DNA from: Chitinophaga sedimenti
GTDB lineage: Bacteria > Bacteroidota > Bacteroidia > Chitinophagales > Chitinophagaceae
NCBI RefSeq assembly: GCF_023156195.1
Contig: NZ_JAKUKA010000001.1
Location: 992,001 to 1,056,000 of the forward strand
Direction of reading: 5' to 3'
Length of the DNA stretch: 64,000 nucleotides
The translations under genes were made by a program, and so were the position numbers. Positions 31,043-40,951 of this stretch are shown here, in pieces (within the stretch, counting starts at the first letter, position 1; every line of letters begins with the position of its first letter). Under the pieces are notes generated by a model. The model was not told the DNA's origin, did not search any database, and saw only the letters and a program-made list of their open reading frames with translations.

Positions 31043-32077
31043 TGCTTTTAATCATGAAGTTACAGAGCTTGAATAACACCCTGGCGCCCACGTTCGCGTC
31101 CCACTCATCATGTCCGGCGCTCACCTCGTTCAGGTCAAACCCGATCAGCTGGCGGCCGCTCTCGATCACACGGCGGAACAGGTAAAATATCTGCTCGGCC
31201 TCAAAACCACCCGGTACCGGTGTACCTGTATGGGGACACAGCTTCGGATCCAGGCCATCAATATCGAAACTGATATATACCTGTTGCGGCAAGGTGGTAA
31301 TAATGCTATCGCAAACCGATTTCCAGCTTTCGCCTTCGAACATTCTTTCTTTGATGTCTTTGTCAAAGAAGGTGGTCACGCGGTCGCTGTTATCGTTAAT
31401 GTAATTTACTTCTTCTTCGCAATAATCGCGAATACCTACCTGTACCAGCTTTTTGAGCTGCGGCACTTCTTTGAGTGCATTGTACATGATGGAGGCATGC
31501 GAATAAGTAAAGCCTTCGTAACTGTCGCGCAGATCGCAGTGTGCATCGATCTGCAGGATCCCGAAATCGCCTTTGTGCTCGCCGATGGCTTTAAAGAAGC
31601 CAAGGGGCGTACTATGGTCGCCACCAACAAGGCCTACCAGCTTGCCCTTGTCCAACAGCTCTTTGGTCTGGTCGTACACCCACTGGATCATTTTCTGGGA
31701 ACCTACGTTCACGTCATTGATCGAGCGGCGCAGGAAGTCGTTCTGGGTAACGTCACCGCCTTCGATGAGGCATTTGAGGTACAGTTCCGCTTCCTTGCGC
31801 AGGTAGTCACTGCGCAGCAGCAGCTGCCTGTCCGGCGTACGCATATAATACCCCTGCTTCCAGCCGTCCTTTACATCGGCATCGTACAGGTCTACCTGCA
31901 AAGAAGCATTGAAAATATGCTCCGGACCGCGCGCGGTGCCATTGCTATAGGAAACGGTAACTTCCCAGGGAACGGGAACTAATACCAGCCGGCTTCTTCC
32001 TCGGAAAAAGGAAGGCCGAAAACATTGTTGGACAGCAAACCGACCGCGTTGGGGTCAAATTGCGATAAATCAGCCAT
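31035..32077 (-). CDS. Agmatinase/arginase-family ureohydrolase (one frameshift)
   Basis: Binuclear-manganese ureohydrolase of about 347 residues. The metal-binding motifs are GGDHSTPLG, QIDAHCDLRDS and SFDIDGLDP; the start at 32077 reads MADLSQFDPN and leads into VPWEVTVSYSNGTARGPEHI. A break near 31988 (CCAGCC where CCAGGCC is expected) separates the first ~30 residues. Substrate could be agmatine, arginine, formiminoglutamate or guanidino compounds; sequence alone does not decide. It heads an apparent operon with a membrane protein and a radical SAM enzyme. Confidence 0.88.
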
Positions 32078-32198
32078 GATCGTCGTACTTTTCGTAATTC
32101 GGCGCAAAGTTAAGGTAATTTAGCAACAAGAAGGGTCCGAACTCATCCTTCCCATTTTCCGCTGCTCCTTTTTTAGTCATTCTAAACATATTTTGACG

Positions 32199-32206
32199 TA
32201 ATTTTG
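32199..32206 (+). promoter_or_regulatory. Candidate -7 element for ccmE
   Basis: TAATTTTG matches the Bacteroidota -7 consensus TAnnTTTG exactly, 27 bases before the ccmE start. The -33 element is less clear. Confidence 0.45.
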
Positions 32207-32232
32207 CGCTGTTATTTTAATCTGGTAAGGGA

Positions 32233-32631
32233 ATGAAGAAGACTAATATTGTTTTGCTGGTCATGATTGCTGCATGTGTTGCCGCACTCGTGATGACGAT
32301 CGGGGATTTCGGTACATATGAGACTTTTGCCACCGCAAGCGCTAAGGAAGGAAAGATGTACCATGTAGTAGGCGCACTGGACACTACTAAGGAAATGCAC
32401 TATGATGCACAGAAAGACGCCAACCACTTCACCTTTTACATGAAGGATAAGTCCGGCGAAATCAGGAAGGTGATCTATAACGGCACCCGTCCTACCGACT
32501 TCGACAAATCCACCGAGCTGGTACTCACCGGTAAGATGAAAAACGGCGAGTTCTATTGTAACAAGATACTGATGAAATGCCCGTCCAAGTACAAAGACCA
32601 GCAGACCGCATCCAGCGGCCGGTCAGTCTGA
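32233..32631 (+). CDS. ccmE: CcmE-like cytochrome c haem chaperone, CxxxY type
   Basis: Membrane-anchored periplasmic haem carrier of 132 residues with an N-terminal helix (TNIVLLVMIAACVAALVMTIG) and an OB-fold (MYHVVGALDTTKEM, STELVLTGKMKNGEFYCNKILMKCPSKY). Classical CcmE binds haem through a His near the C terminus. Here no His is present at that place; the motif is CPSKY, a Cys-x-x-x-Tyr, as in the Cys-type CcmE proteins described from Desulfovibrio and some archaea. A CcmF-like protein follows on the same strand after a 163-base gap. Confidence 0.85.
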   Translation: MKKTNIVLLVMIAACVAALVMTIGDFGTYETFATASAKEGKMYHVVGALDTTKEMHYDAQKDANHFTFYMKDKSGEIRKVIYNGTRPTDFDKSTELVLTGKMKNGEFYCNKILMKCPSKYKDQQTASSGRSV

Positions 32632-32794
32632 TACGGGTATAGAAATATATTATATCTCCCGGAAATAGCCACGGACCTTCAGTCCGTGGCTATCCCATTA
32701 CAAGGGATGAACATTTCATGACAAAAGTCATCCGCCGCGTTGACCTGAATACTTATTTTAGCACACTTTTTTAAACACAATCCTGCTGTATATC

Positions 32795-35249
32795 TTGGAA
32801 ACGAAATTTGTTGGAGAACATTTGCTCCCCGGTCAGATAGGGCACCTTTTTGCGATAGTAGCCTTTGTGGCGTCTATCCCGGCGACTGTATCTTACGCCT
32901 GCGCGGTGAGAGCAAAAGATGTGGCGGTCAGCGACAGCTGGCGCAAACTGGGACGTTGGGGTTATTATGTGCAGTCGGCTTCCGTGCTGGTCGTATTCTG
33001 TACCTTATATTATATCATTTCTAACCACCTGTTCGAGTATAAATATGCTTTTCAGCACTCCAGCCGCTCGCTGCCGATGAACTACCTGCTGGCGTGTTTC
33101 TGGGAAGGACAGGAGGGCAGCTTCCTGCTCTGGAGCTTCTGGCATAGTGTATTGGGTGTTATCCTCACCTTTACTACCAAAAAGTGGGAAGCCCCTGTAA
33201 TGGCCGTGATTTCGCTGGCGCAGGTTTGCCTGGGCTCTATGTTGATCGGCATTTACATTTTAAATTATCATGTAGGGTCTGACCCATTCATTCTCATGCG
33301 TTTAGAGAATGTGGGTGCGCCCATTTTCCAGTCTGCCAACTATATGCAGATGGACTTCATGAAAGACGGTAACGGCCTGAACATCCTGCTGCAGAACTAC
33401 TGGATGGTGATTCACCCGCCGGTGCTGTTCATGGGTTTTGCCTGTACTATTATTCCGTTTGCTTACGCAGTGGCCGGTTTGTGGACCAAAGACTTTGGCG
33501 GCTGGATTAAACCGGCTTTGCCCCGGGCGTTGTTCGGCACGATGATGCTGGGTACCGGTATTATGATGGGAGCCGCCTGGGCCTACGAATCGCTGACCTT
33601 TGGCGGTTACTGGGCATGGGACCCGGTGGAAAACGCTTCACTGGTGCCGTGGTTAACCATGGTGGCGGGCATTCACACGCTGCTGGCTTATAAGAGCAGC
33701 GGTCATGCATTAAAATCGACCTTCTTCTTCTTTATTATCACGTTTGTACTGATCCTGTACTCTACGTTCCTGACCAGGAGCGGTATTTTGGGACAAACTT
33801 CCGTACACGCGTTTACGGACCTGGGTATGAGCGGCCAGCTGCTTGTATTCATGGGCATCTTCACCATTCCGGCGATATGGATGCTGATCCGATACAGCAA
33901 AGAGATCCCTTCTCCCAAAAGAGAAGAAAGCACATACAGCCGTGAGTTCTGGCTGTTTGTAGGCTCCCTGGTATTACTGGTGGCCGCTATCCAGATCACG
34001 TATGCTACCTCTATCCCGGTATGGCAGAAAATACCCGGACTGGAAAAACTGGCGCCGCCGACAGAGCCGGAGTTCTACTATAACAAAATCCAGATTTGGG
34101 TAGCTATCGTGCTGGGACTGTTAACCGGTTTGATCCAATTCCTGAAATGGAAGGACACCCCGCGCGGCACCGTGCTGAAGAAGCTGTTGCTGCCCCTGGG
34201 CTTTTCCCTGGTGGCAACGGTGGCCATCATCGTTTTCGGTAAAGTAGATTACAATAAATACGGCCCGGGCTTCCTGGTGGCGATTTACATGATGTTGTTC
34301 GCCAGCATATTCGCGATCGTGGGGAACTTTACATACATCTTCTCCGGTCTGAAAGGTAAACTGAAGGCCGCTGGTGCCTCAATAGCGCATATCGGTTTTG
34401 GTATGGTGCTGCTGGGCGTATTGATATCTTCTTCCAAGATGCAGGTACTGTCGCTCGACAAAGCCGGTATCCCGGATGGATACTTTAACGAGGAAAGCAA
34501 GCAGAACTCACGTGAGAACCTGATGCTGCCGAAAGGCATGCCTATACAGATGGGGCCTTACTATGTTACCTACGAAGGCGATTCTTCGGCGGTGGGCGAC
34601 CCGAAATCGTACTACGTGGTGCGTTACGAGCGCAAGCCTAATCGTGAGGCAGTGCCTACGGAACGTTTCACCCTGTACCCGGACGCATTTACCAATGCTA
34701 AAGGGGGAAGGCACGATTACGCCGAACCCTGCTTCCAAGCACTATCTTACTAAAGACATCTTTACCTATGTAACAGGTTTGCCGAACAAGGAAGCCCTTA
34801 AATCGGCTGCGGTGTATAAACCGTACAAGGTGAGAGAAGGCGATTCCGTGTTCTTCTCGCAGGGCTTTATGGTGATGCGCGGGCTGGAAAGAGACCCCGT
34901 TCGCGATGGCTTCACGGCGCAGCAGGGCGAGGTAGCGGTAGCAGCCAACCTGGAAGTGATCACGAAGAACCAGGAGAAGTTTACCCTGAAGCCGATCTTC
35001 GTATTGCGCGATTCAACCGTTCGCCAGGTGGAAGACTCCATTAAGCCGCTGGCACTGAACGTGCAATTTGCCCGTATTTTGCCCGAGACCAAGCAGATTG
35101 AGCTGATGATCAAGGAGGTGGACAAATCCGAAGATTATATTGTATTGCGGGCGCTGGTATTTCCGTTTATTAACGTACTTTGGATAGGGATCGTCGTTAT
35201 GATTATCGGCTTCCTGATGAGTATGTACTACAGGATCAGGCAGCGATAA
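32795..35249 (+). CDS. ccmF: CcmF/CcsA-type cytochrome c assembly protein (one frameshift)
   Basis: Large inner-membrane haem-handling protein, about 817 residues with many transmembrane helices, acting in cytochrome c maturation with the upstream CcmE. The WWD signature is GGYWAWDPVENASLVPW. A conserved His lies in MVIHPPVLFMG, and the STFLTRSGILGQTSVHAF segment is also typical of CcmF. The start is TTG at 32795, giving the GEHLLPGQIGH opening seen in Bacteroidota homologues. An extra G near 34703 breaks the frame before the C-terminal periplasmic part; repair leads to a final helix and stop at 35249. Confidence 0.9.
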
Positions 35250-35329
35250 CGTAACGGACGGCTCCGGCGGGAACTGTTAACGCGGTTCCTGCCGGCATCC
35301 CGGTCCTGCGTACGTTAAATGAGATCCTT

Positions 35330-36341
35330 ATGCTGAAAAAGAAATGGCGCATTCTCCGCCATTATTACCCTGCTGGTGGCCCTCTATTTTATCGGACCCG
35401 TTCCGAAGCCACCTGTTGTTACCGGTCCCTTGCCGGCCGTTCCTTCCCAACCTGATAGCCTCGAACATTTTATCGCTGCGGGCGAAAGCCTGCACCACCT
35501 GAAGCCCAATAACGAAGCACATATCGTGTGGTACGATTCCCTGCGCCGTAAAACGCCGGTGAGCATCGTTTACCTGCACGGGTTTTCGGCCAGTGAAATG
35601 GAGGGCGACCCGGTGCACCGCAACACAGCCCGCCGTTTTGGCGCTAACCTGTACCTGGCACGCCTGGATGGGCACGGTATTGATACGACCGAGCCACTGA
35701 TGAATATGACAGCTACCGGTCTGCTCCGCGATGCCCGCCAGGCATTGTCTATAGGGCGTGCTTTGGGTGACAGGGTGATCCTGATGGGTTGCTCCACGGG
35801 CGGCACGCTGGCACTGACCCTGGCCGCGGAGTTCCCAAACGAGGTGTATGCCGTGGTGAACCTTTCACCGAACATTGCCATTAACGAGCCGATGATTAAA
35901 ATGGTGAATACACCCTGGGGACTGCAGTTATCCCGTTTGGTGCGTGGCGGCAACTATAACATTTCCCAACCCAAGTACCCGGATCAACCTAAATACTGGT
36001 ATATGAAATACCGTTTGGAAGCAGTAGTAGAATTACAAAATCTGTTAGATAACACAATGTCTGACAATATGTTCAGGGCGATACATCAACCAGTACTTAA
36101 TTTGTATTACTATAAAAATGCCCGGGAGCAGGACCCTACCGTAAAAGTATCCGCTATCCCGGAAATGAACGGAGCGCTGGGTACGCCGGCTGCTCAGAAA
36201 AGGGCGGTGGCGATGCCGGAAGCCGGGGCGCATGTGATCGGGTCGAGTATTACCTCTAAAGATGTGAAAGGGGTGGAAAGGGAGATCGCAAGGTTTATGA
36301 CGGAGGTGTTGGGGTTAAAGCAATATAGTGATGTGGAATAG
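35330..36341 (+). CDS. Membrane-anchored alpha/beta hydrolase (one frameshift)
   Basis: Alpha/beta-fold hydrolase of about 336 residues, with an N-terminal helix (MLKKKWRIL then LLVALYFIG) that anchors it or acts as a signal. VYLHGFSASEMEGD is the oxyanion-hole region, GCSTGGTLAL the nucleophile elbow (Ser) and PEAGAHVIGSS the His region. The break near 35353 disrupts the helix; a one-base correction, possibly at a CCTGG site, restores it. Substrate unknown. A hairpin repeat element lies between it and the next gene. Confidence 0.8.
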
Positions 36342-36409
36342 TAGGTGAAGTCCTTATAGTGTTGATAAGCAATCAGTTGTTGTAATGTTGTCCTTGCGCA
36401 CCGTAACAG

Positions 36410-36581
36410 CATCTTAGCAGCATCCTTCGCTCATCCTTCGCTCATCCGACGTTAAAACGGCTGTGGCAAAGGGTTTAGCGAAGGATGAGCGAAGGATCAG
36501 CGAAAGGAACAGTAAAGATGTAGCTTGTCATACCTTTACCGAAACACCACTGAACCGTCACCGGACCATCACTGAACCATC
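36410..36581. repeat. Hairpin element of 11-bp units (copy 2) with a trailing tandem array
   Basis: Left units are at 36421-36431 and 36432-36442 (both CATCCTTCGCT), plus the degenerate 36443-36453. Inverted units are at 36477-36487, 36488-36498 and 36499-36510 (AGCGAAGGATG type), separated by about 23 bases. A second run of 11-base units follows: 36538-36548, 36549-36559 (ACTGAACCGTC), 36560-36570 and 36571-36581 (ACTGAACCATC). The core CATCCTTCG is shared with the element at 3929. It fills much of the 36342-36718 gap, which shows no gene. Confidence 0.75.
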
Positions 36582-36718
36582 CGGGGCAGGGTTACTTTTC
36601 AGTCAAATTTGTATTAATGATCATACCTGGTATCATTTTTTATTTTAAATTGATCTGAGTAATTTTAGCGGAACAACCCCGTTTATTAATTGGGCCCGAT
36701 GCCTGTGGACTTATGCTT

Positions 36719-37332
36719 ATGCGCCGTACAAGCACCTTGATTTCTTTCCTGGCCATTTGCGCCTGCCTGTTGGTAGCCGGTCTGCCGACCCGCGCACAGC
36801 AGCGCAGAGGGAGAGACACCATTGCAGTACGCGTTGCGATTTACGGCACCGATACGATTCCCTCCATCACCTGGGCATTTTTGAGGTAACGGACCGCCTG
36901 CCCAAACGCCTGCGCAAGCAACGCGAAAAGTGGACCCGGTTGCGGAATGCGGTATATGTTACCTACCCGTATGCCCGGCAGGCCTCCCGTATCCTGAAAG
37001 ACGTAAGTGCGCAGCTGGACAATATGCCGGATAAGAAAAAGCGGAAGGCTTATCTCAAAACCAAGGAAAAGGAACTAAAGGACCAGTTCGGCGATAAACT
37101 CGAAAACCTCTCCATTTATCAGGGTAAGGTGCTGATGAAACTCATTCACCGCGAAACCGGCGAAAACTGCTTCGAGATCCTTAAGGAACTGAAGGGCGGG
37201 TTCAATGCGCAATTATACCAAACCGTTGCTTTCTTCTTCGGCGGCAACCTCAAAAGCGAGTTCGATAAGAATGATGACCGGGACATTGAGGCGATTGTAC
37301 AGGAAATTCAGCTCTATAACTACTACAACTAG
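36719..37332 (+). CDS. DUF4294 family exported protein (one frameshift)
   Basis: Secreted protein of about 204 residues with a signal peptide (LISFLAICACLLVAGLPTRAQ). The DUF4294 domain follows: IPSITLGIFEVTDR, NAVYVTYPYARQASRIL, LSIYQGKVLMKLIHRETGE and the C-terminal FFFGGNLKSEFD. The domain is found in Bacteroidota and has no known function. A break at 36870/36871, where ACCCTGG reads ACCTGG, splits the N terminus from the rest. An in-frame ATG at 36713 is an alternative start. Confidence 0.85.
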
Positions 37333-37409
37333 ACTTTTTTAGCTCCCGCATTTTACCCATCTTTGCAAACTATTTGTTGCAACACACGAACCAATATTAA
37401 TACGCAAAG

Positions 37410-38140
37410 ATGATTAAACTCGATATTCTCGCAATTGCCGCTCACCCGGACGATGTTGAACTGGCCTGTGCCGGTACCTTGCTGGCGCATAATGCGCAGG
37501 GGTTAAAGACTGGTATCGTCGACCTGACGCGGGGCGAACTTGGTACCCGTGGTACGCCGGAGACCCGCCAGGAGGAGGCCAGCGCTGCGGCGAAGGTGCT
37601 GGGCGTGGAAGTAAGGGAGAACCCGGCGCTGAAGGATGGATTTTTCCGCAACGACACCGAAGAACAACTGGCGATCATTACTGCCATTCGCAAATACCGC
37701 CCGGACATCGTACTGGCCAATGCCATCGACGACCGGCACCCTGACCACGGCCGCGCTGCCAAATTGATAGCCGATAGCTGCTTTATGGCTGGTTTACGCC
37801 GCATTGAAACGAGCGTGGACGGCGTGGCGCAGGAAGCATGGCGCCCGAAACAGGTATTCCACTTCATACAGGACCGCTATCACGAGCCTGATTTTGTGCT
37901 GGATATTACGCCTTACATGGAACAGAAGATCGAGGCGATCAAGTGTTTTAAAACGCAGTTCTGGCCGCCAGCGATAACGAGCCGCAAACCTATATTTCCG
38001 GACAGGGATTCTTCGACAGCGTGGTGTACCGCGCCCGGATGCTTGGTAAGATGATCGGTGTGGAGTATGCAGAAGGATATACCTCTCAAAAAATGATTGG
38101 CCTCCGAAGTTTCAACGACATGATCAGTAACGTATCCTGA
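37410..38140 (+). CDS. bshB1: Bacillithiol biosynthesis deacetylase BshB1 (one frameshift)
   Basis: Zinc-dependent N-deacetylase (LmbE/PIG-L fold) that converts GlcNAc-malate to GlcN-malate in bacillithiol synthesis. The metal motif AAHPDDVELACAG is at the N terminus, followed by LTRGELGTRGTPETR and DDRHPDHGRAAKL. A break at 37960/37961, where TTCCTGG reads TTCTGG, shifts the C terminus; repair restores FFDSVVYRARMLG and GVEYAEGYTS, ending at 38140 with 243 residues, the family length. A perfect hairpin terminator follows. Confidence 0.93.
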
Positions 38141-38145
38141 TATTT

Positions 38146-38182
38146 AGCGCGCCTGCAACGTTTGCAGGCGCGCTTCTTTTAT
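38146..38182 (+). terminator. Terminator after bshB1
   Basis: A 13-base-pair perfect stem (AGCGCGCCTGCAA at 38146-38158 with its complement at 38162-38174), a 3-base loop and TCTTTT. Confidence 0.88.
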
Positions 38183-38243
38183 ATAGATGAGATTGGCATT
38201 TTTTTGACTTAACCGGGCTGTTGCATTTATTCCCTTTTTGTAA

Positions 38244-38939
38244 ATGATGTTACCTATGCGCATTCAACCTAAGCATGCTGTTCTGCTTGTTGCCATATTT
38301 GCCCTTGCGGCTTTTTCCTGTAAAACAATACTGATTAACCAGGTCGTAAAAGGCTACGCTAAAAAAGCGGGGGAGTCCTTTGCAGGCTTTGAGGTGGAAG
38401 ACACCTCCGGGAATAAGATCATGCTGGATACTACGGCCGGCAGCGTGTTATATATCGGTTACTGGGCGGTTTGGTGCGGCCCCTGCATCGGCGAAATGCC
38501 CGATCATAATAAAATGGCGCAGAAGCTGGAAGGAAAAGACGTGACCTTTGTGAATGTTTGCCTGGGTACGCCCGACGAAAAGGCGAAGTGGCGGCAGTTA
38601 GTGCGGGAGAAGCAGTTGCGCGGCCTCAATTACTTCGTGGACCGGGGAGAACCCCGGGTGCTTTGGGCTGGTAATGAAGGATTACCGGCGCATTTGCTGG
38701 TAGGTCCGGGCGGAAAGGTGCTCGGAAGCGGATTGGCGCCGGATGAAGGCGGCTGGGTGGCTTATGCGTTGCTGCGTGCGCGGGAAGGATATACTGTAAA
38801 GCAATCGTTCAAAGCGTATGCAAAAGATGGGGTGAAGATCGACGATATGAAAAAGTCGGACCCGGACCGCTATTTCACGCTGCTGCACTTCGACCTGGAT
38901 TCAACATCGGCCGCACGGTTGGAGGCACAGGGGTATTAA
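38244..38939 (+). CDS. TlpA-like thioredoxin-fold lipoprotein
   Basis: Exported thiol-disulfide protein of about 230 residues. The signal peptide ends at AFSC, a lipobox. The thioredoxin-like domain (about residues 45-180) has an intact WCGPC active site within YWAVWCGPCIGEMP and the cis-Pro region at EGLPAHLLV. A C-terminal tail of about 50 residues is not part of the fold. Likely reduces periplasmic disulfides. No frame break. Met at 38256 is an equally plausible start. Confidence 0.87.
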   Translation: MMLPMRIQPKHAVLLVAIFALAAFSCKTILINQVVKGYAKKAGESFAGFEVEDTSGNKIMLDTTAGSVLYIGYWAVWCGPCIGEMPDHNKMAQKLEGKDVTFVNVCLGTPDEKAKWRQLVREKQLRGLNYFVDRGEPRVLWAGNEGLPAHLLVGPGGKVLGSGLAPDEGGWVAYALLRAREGYTVKQSFKAYAKDGVKIDDMKKSDPDRYFTLLHFDLDSTSAARLEAQGY

Positions 38940-38979
38940 GGGATAAATTCCCTATTTTACCAGCGCCTAAACAAACGTC

Positions 38980-39882
38980 ATGAGAATAAAAATCCTTTGT
39001 CTGCTGCTGCTGGCGGCAGTTCCCGCATTTTCCCAGAAAGAAGACAAGCAATTATCGGCTAAACTAAAACCCCTGCTGGACGCACATCGGGGCGTAGCGG
39101 GCGTGTATGTGCATCATCTTAAGAAAGATAAATTTGTAGCTATTAATGCAGATACCGTTTTCCCGACCGCGAGTATGATCAAAACCACGATCACCGTGGG
39201 TGTTTTTGATAAAATAGCCAAAGGGGAGTTGAAGTATGATTCGCTTCTCGAGTACAAAGATTCGCTGCTATACGCCGGCGAAGATATTCTCGGTTCCTTC
39301 AAAAGCGGGGAGAAGATCGCCCTGTCTAAAGTAATGATGCTGATGCTCACCATGAGCGACAATACCGCCAGCCTGTGGCTGCAATCCCTGGCCGGTGGCG
39401 GCGCCGCCATTAACAGCTGGTTGGAGGAACATGGCTTTGCCGTTACCCGCGTAAATTCGCGTACGCCAGGCCGCCGGGAAAATCAGCAATTGTATGGCTG
39501 GGGACAAACCTCGCCCCGGGAAATGGCGCGGCTGATGGAGATGATCTATCGGGGAGCGGTGATTTCGCCCGCAATCAGCGATCGCATTTACCGCAACCTT
39601 ACCCGCAACTTCTGGGATGGGCAGGGGCTGCAGCAGGTGCCCAATCATGTGCGCACGGCTTCTAAAAACGGGGCGGTGAATGAATCGCGTTCGGAGGTGA
39701 TTATGGTGAATGCGCCACATGGCGACTATGTATACTGTATTATCACGAAAGATAATAAGGACCAGCGCTGGACTAAAAACAACGAAGCCCTCGTGTTACT
39801 GAGGGCTGTAGGCTATACTATCTGGAAACATTATGAAAAGGATGGCAATTGGAGGCCCATCCCCGTTGGGGATCAACTGTAG
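38980..39882 (+). CDS. Class A beta-lactamase-related serine hydrolase
   Basis: Secreted protein of 300 residues with a signal peptide (ILCLLLLAAVPAFSQ). The penicillin-binding fold motifs are SMIK (SxxK, nucleophile Ser), MSDN (SDN) and an omega-loop-like region RRENQQLYGWGQTSP. The usual KTG is replaced by SKNGAV, so true beta-lactamase activity is doubtful; it may be a peptidase or esterase. No frame break. Confidence 0.82.
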   Translation: MRIKILCLLLLAAVPAFSQKEDKQLSAKLKPLLDAHRGVAGVYVHHLKKDKFVAINADTVFPTASMIKTTITVGVFDKIAKGELKYDSLLEYKDSLLYAGEDILGSFKSGEKIALSKVMMLMLTMSDNTASLWLQSLAGGGAAINSWLEEHGFAVTRVNSRTPGRRENQQLYGWGQTSPREMARLMEMIYRGAVISPAISDRIYRNLTRNFWDGQGLQQVPNHVRTASKNGAVNESRSEVIMVNAPHGDYVYCIITKDNKDQRWTKNNEALVLLRAVGYTIWKHYEKDGNWRPIPVGDQL

Positions 39883-39933
39883 GAACGTGTTTAAAGGCCC
39901 GTTTTGCAGGGTGCTTTACTATACACGTTAAAA

Positions 39934-40050
39934 CTAGATGAAAAGGTCTCTTGTGGCATCGAATTCATCCTGTTTGCCGAGGTTTTTTAACATCGGTATC
40001 AAAGCAAGGCCAATCGTGAGCACAACGAAAAGTACATTTCTGATTTTCAT
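39934..40050 (-). CDS. Small single-helix membrane protein (38 residues)
   Basis: Short frame in an otherwise empty gap of 447 bases (39883-40329). It starts MKIRNVLFVVLTIGLALIPML, one hydrophobic helix with a positive N terminus, and ends in a short charged tail (KQDEFDATRDLFI). The composition is that of a genuine small membrane protein and not of random sequence. It is not a known family to me, and translation is unproven. The remainder of the gap shows no gene; a GGAAGC/GCTTCC hairpin lies around 40170-40192. Confidence 0.5.
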   Translation of the reverse strand: MKIRNVLFVVLTIGLALIPMLKNLGKQDEFDATRDLFI

Positions 40051-40329
40051 ATCCTGTCAATTTAATTTCTTACATCATTATAACTAAATATTGTGCCAAA
40101 AGGTGAAGGGGTAACATAATTTGAGGGTTATTTTTTACCTGTGTTTTTAAAGATAATGCATGGCGCTGCGGAAGCATCGCTGGTGGCTTCCTCTAAAGAT
40201 ATAAACTATCAATTTTGAAAAAGAAATAGATTTTCTTTATAGTACAAAACATAAAATCGATTTGATTTTAATAAGCGTAAGTAGGACTTTTGCACCCGGA
40301 TAAAAATCAATAAACCGAGATATAGTATC

Positions 40330-40883
40330 ATGAAAAATGCAGTAGTTTCAGTAGGTGCACAGTTCCCTGAGTTCAAAAAGAAGGCAGTTGTATCCATCGA
40401 GAAAGGCAAAGAGTTTTACGACATTTCCTCTGAAGAAATCCGTTCTTCCGGCAAATGGATGGTGATGTTCTGGTGGCCGAAAGATTTCACTTTCGTTTGT
40501 CCGACCGAAATCGCTGAATTCAACAATCACTACCAGGACTTCGCAGACCGCGATGCTATCCTGATCGGTGCTTCTACCGACAGCGAATTTGTACACGCTG
40601 CATGGAGAAGGGATCATGAAGATCTGCGTGGTCTGAAATTCCCGATGCTGGCCGACACATCCAAATCACTGGCGTCTGAGCTGGGTATCCCGGAAGCGGA
40701 AGAAAAATCGCTTACCGCGCTACTTTCATCGTAGACCCGCAAGGTATTGTACGCTGGACTTCTGTTTATGACCTGAATGTAGGCCGTAACGTGAAAGAAG
40801 TGATCCGTGTACTGGACGCGCTGCAAACAGACGAGCTGTGCCCCTGCAACTGGCAGAAAGGTGAAGCGACCCTGACAGCTTAA
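40330..40883 (+). CDS. ahpC: Peroxiredoxin, AhpC/Prx type (one frameshift)
   Basis: Thiol peroxidase reducing hydrogen peroxide and organic peroxides, 184 residues after repair. The peroxidatic Cys is in FTFVCPTEI and the resolving Cys near the C terminus in ELCPCNW. One A is missing from an A-run near 40708; adding it restores AYRATFIVDPQG and the C-terminal part. An AhpD-like gene follows 68 bases later, past a terminator hairpin. Its electron donor is not evident in the window, since no ahpF is adjacent. Confidence 0.93.
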
Positions 40884-40890
40884 TCTTTTT

Positions 40891-40919
40891 AAAGCCGGTG
40901 GGACCTCCACCGGCTTTTC
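40891..40919 (+). terminator. Terminator after ahpC
   Basis: An 11-base-pair stem, AAGCCGGTGGA type against TCCACCGGCTT, with a short loop and TTTTC. It may be partial, since the AhpD-like gene follows. Confidence 0.8.
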
Positions 40920-40951
40920 TTCCTCTACTCAACAAATTTCAATAGAAAAAT

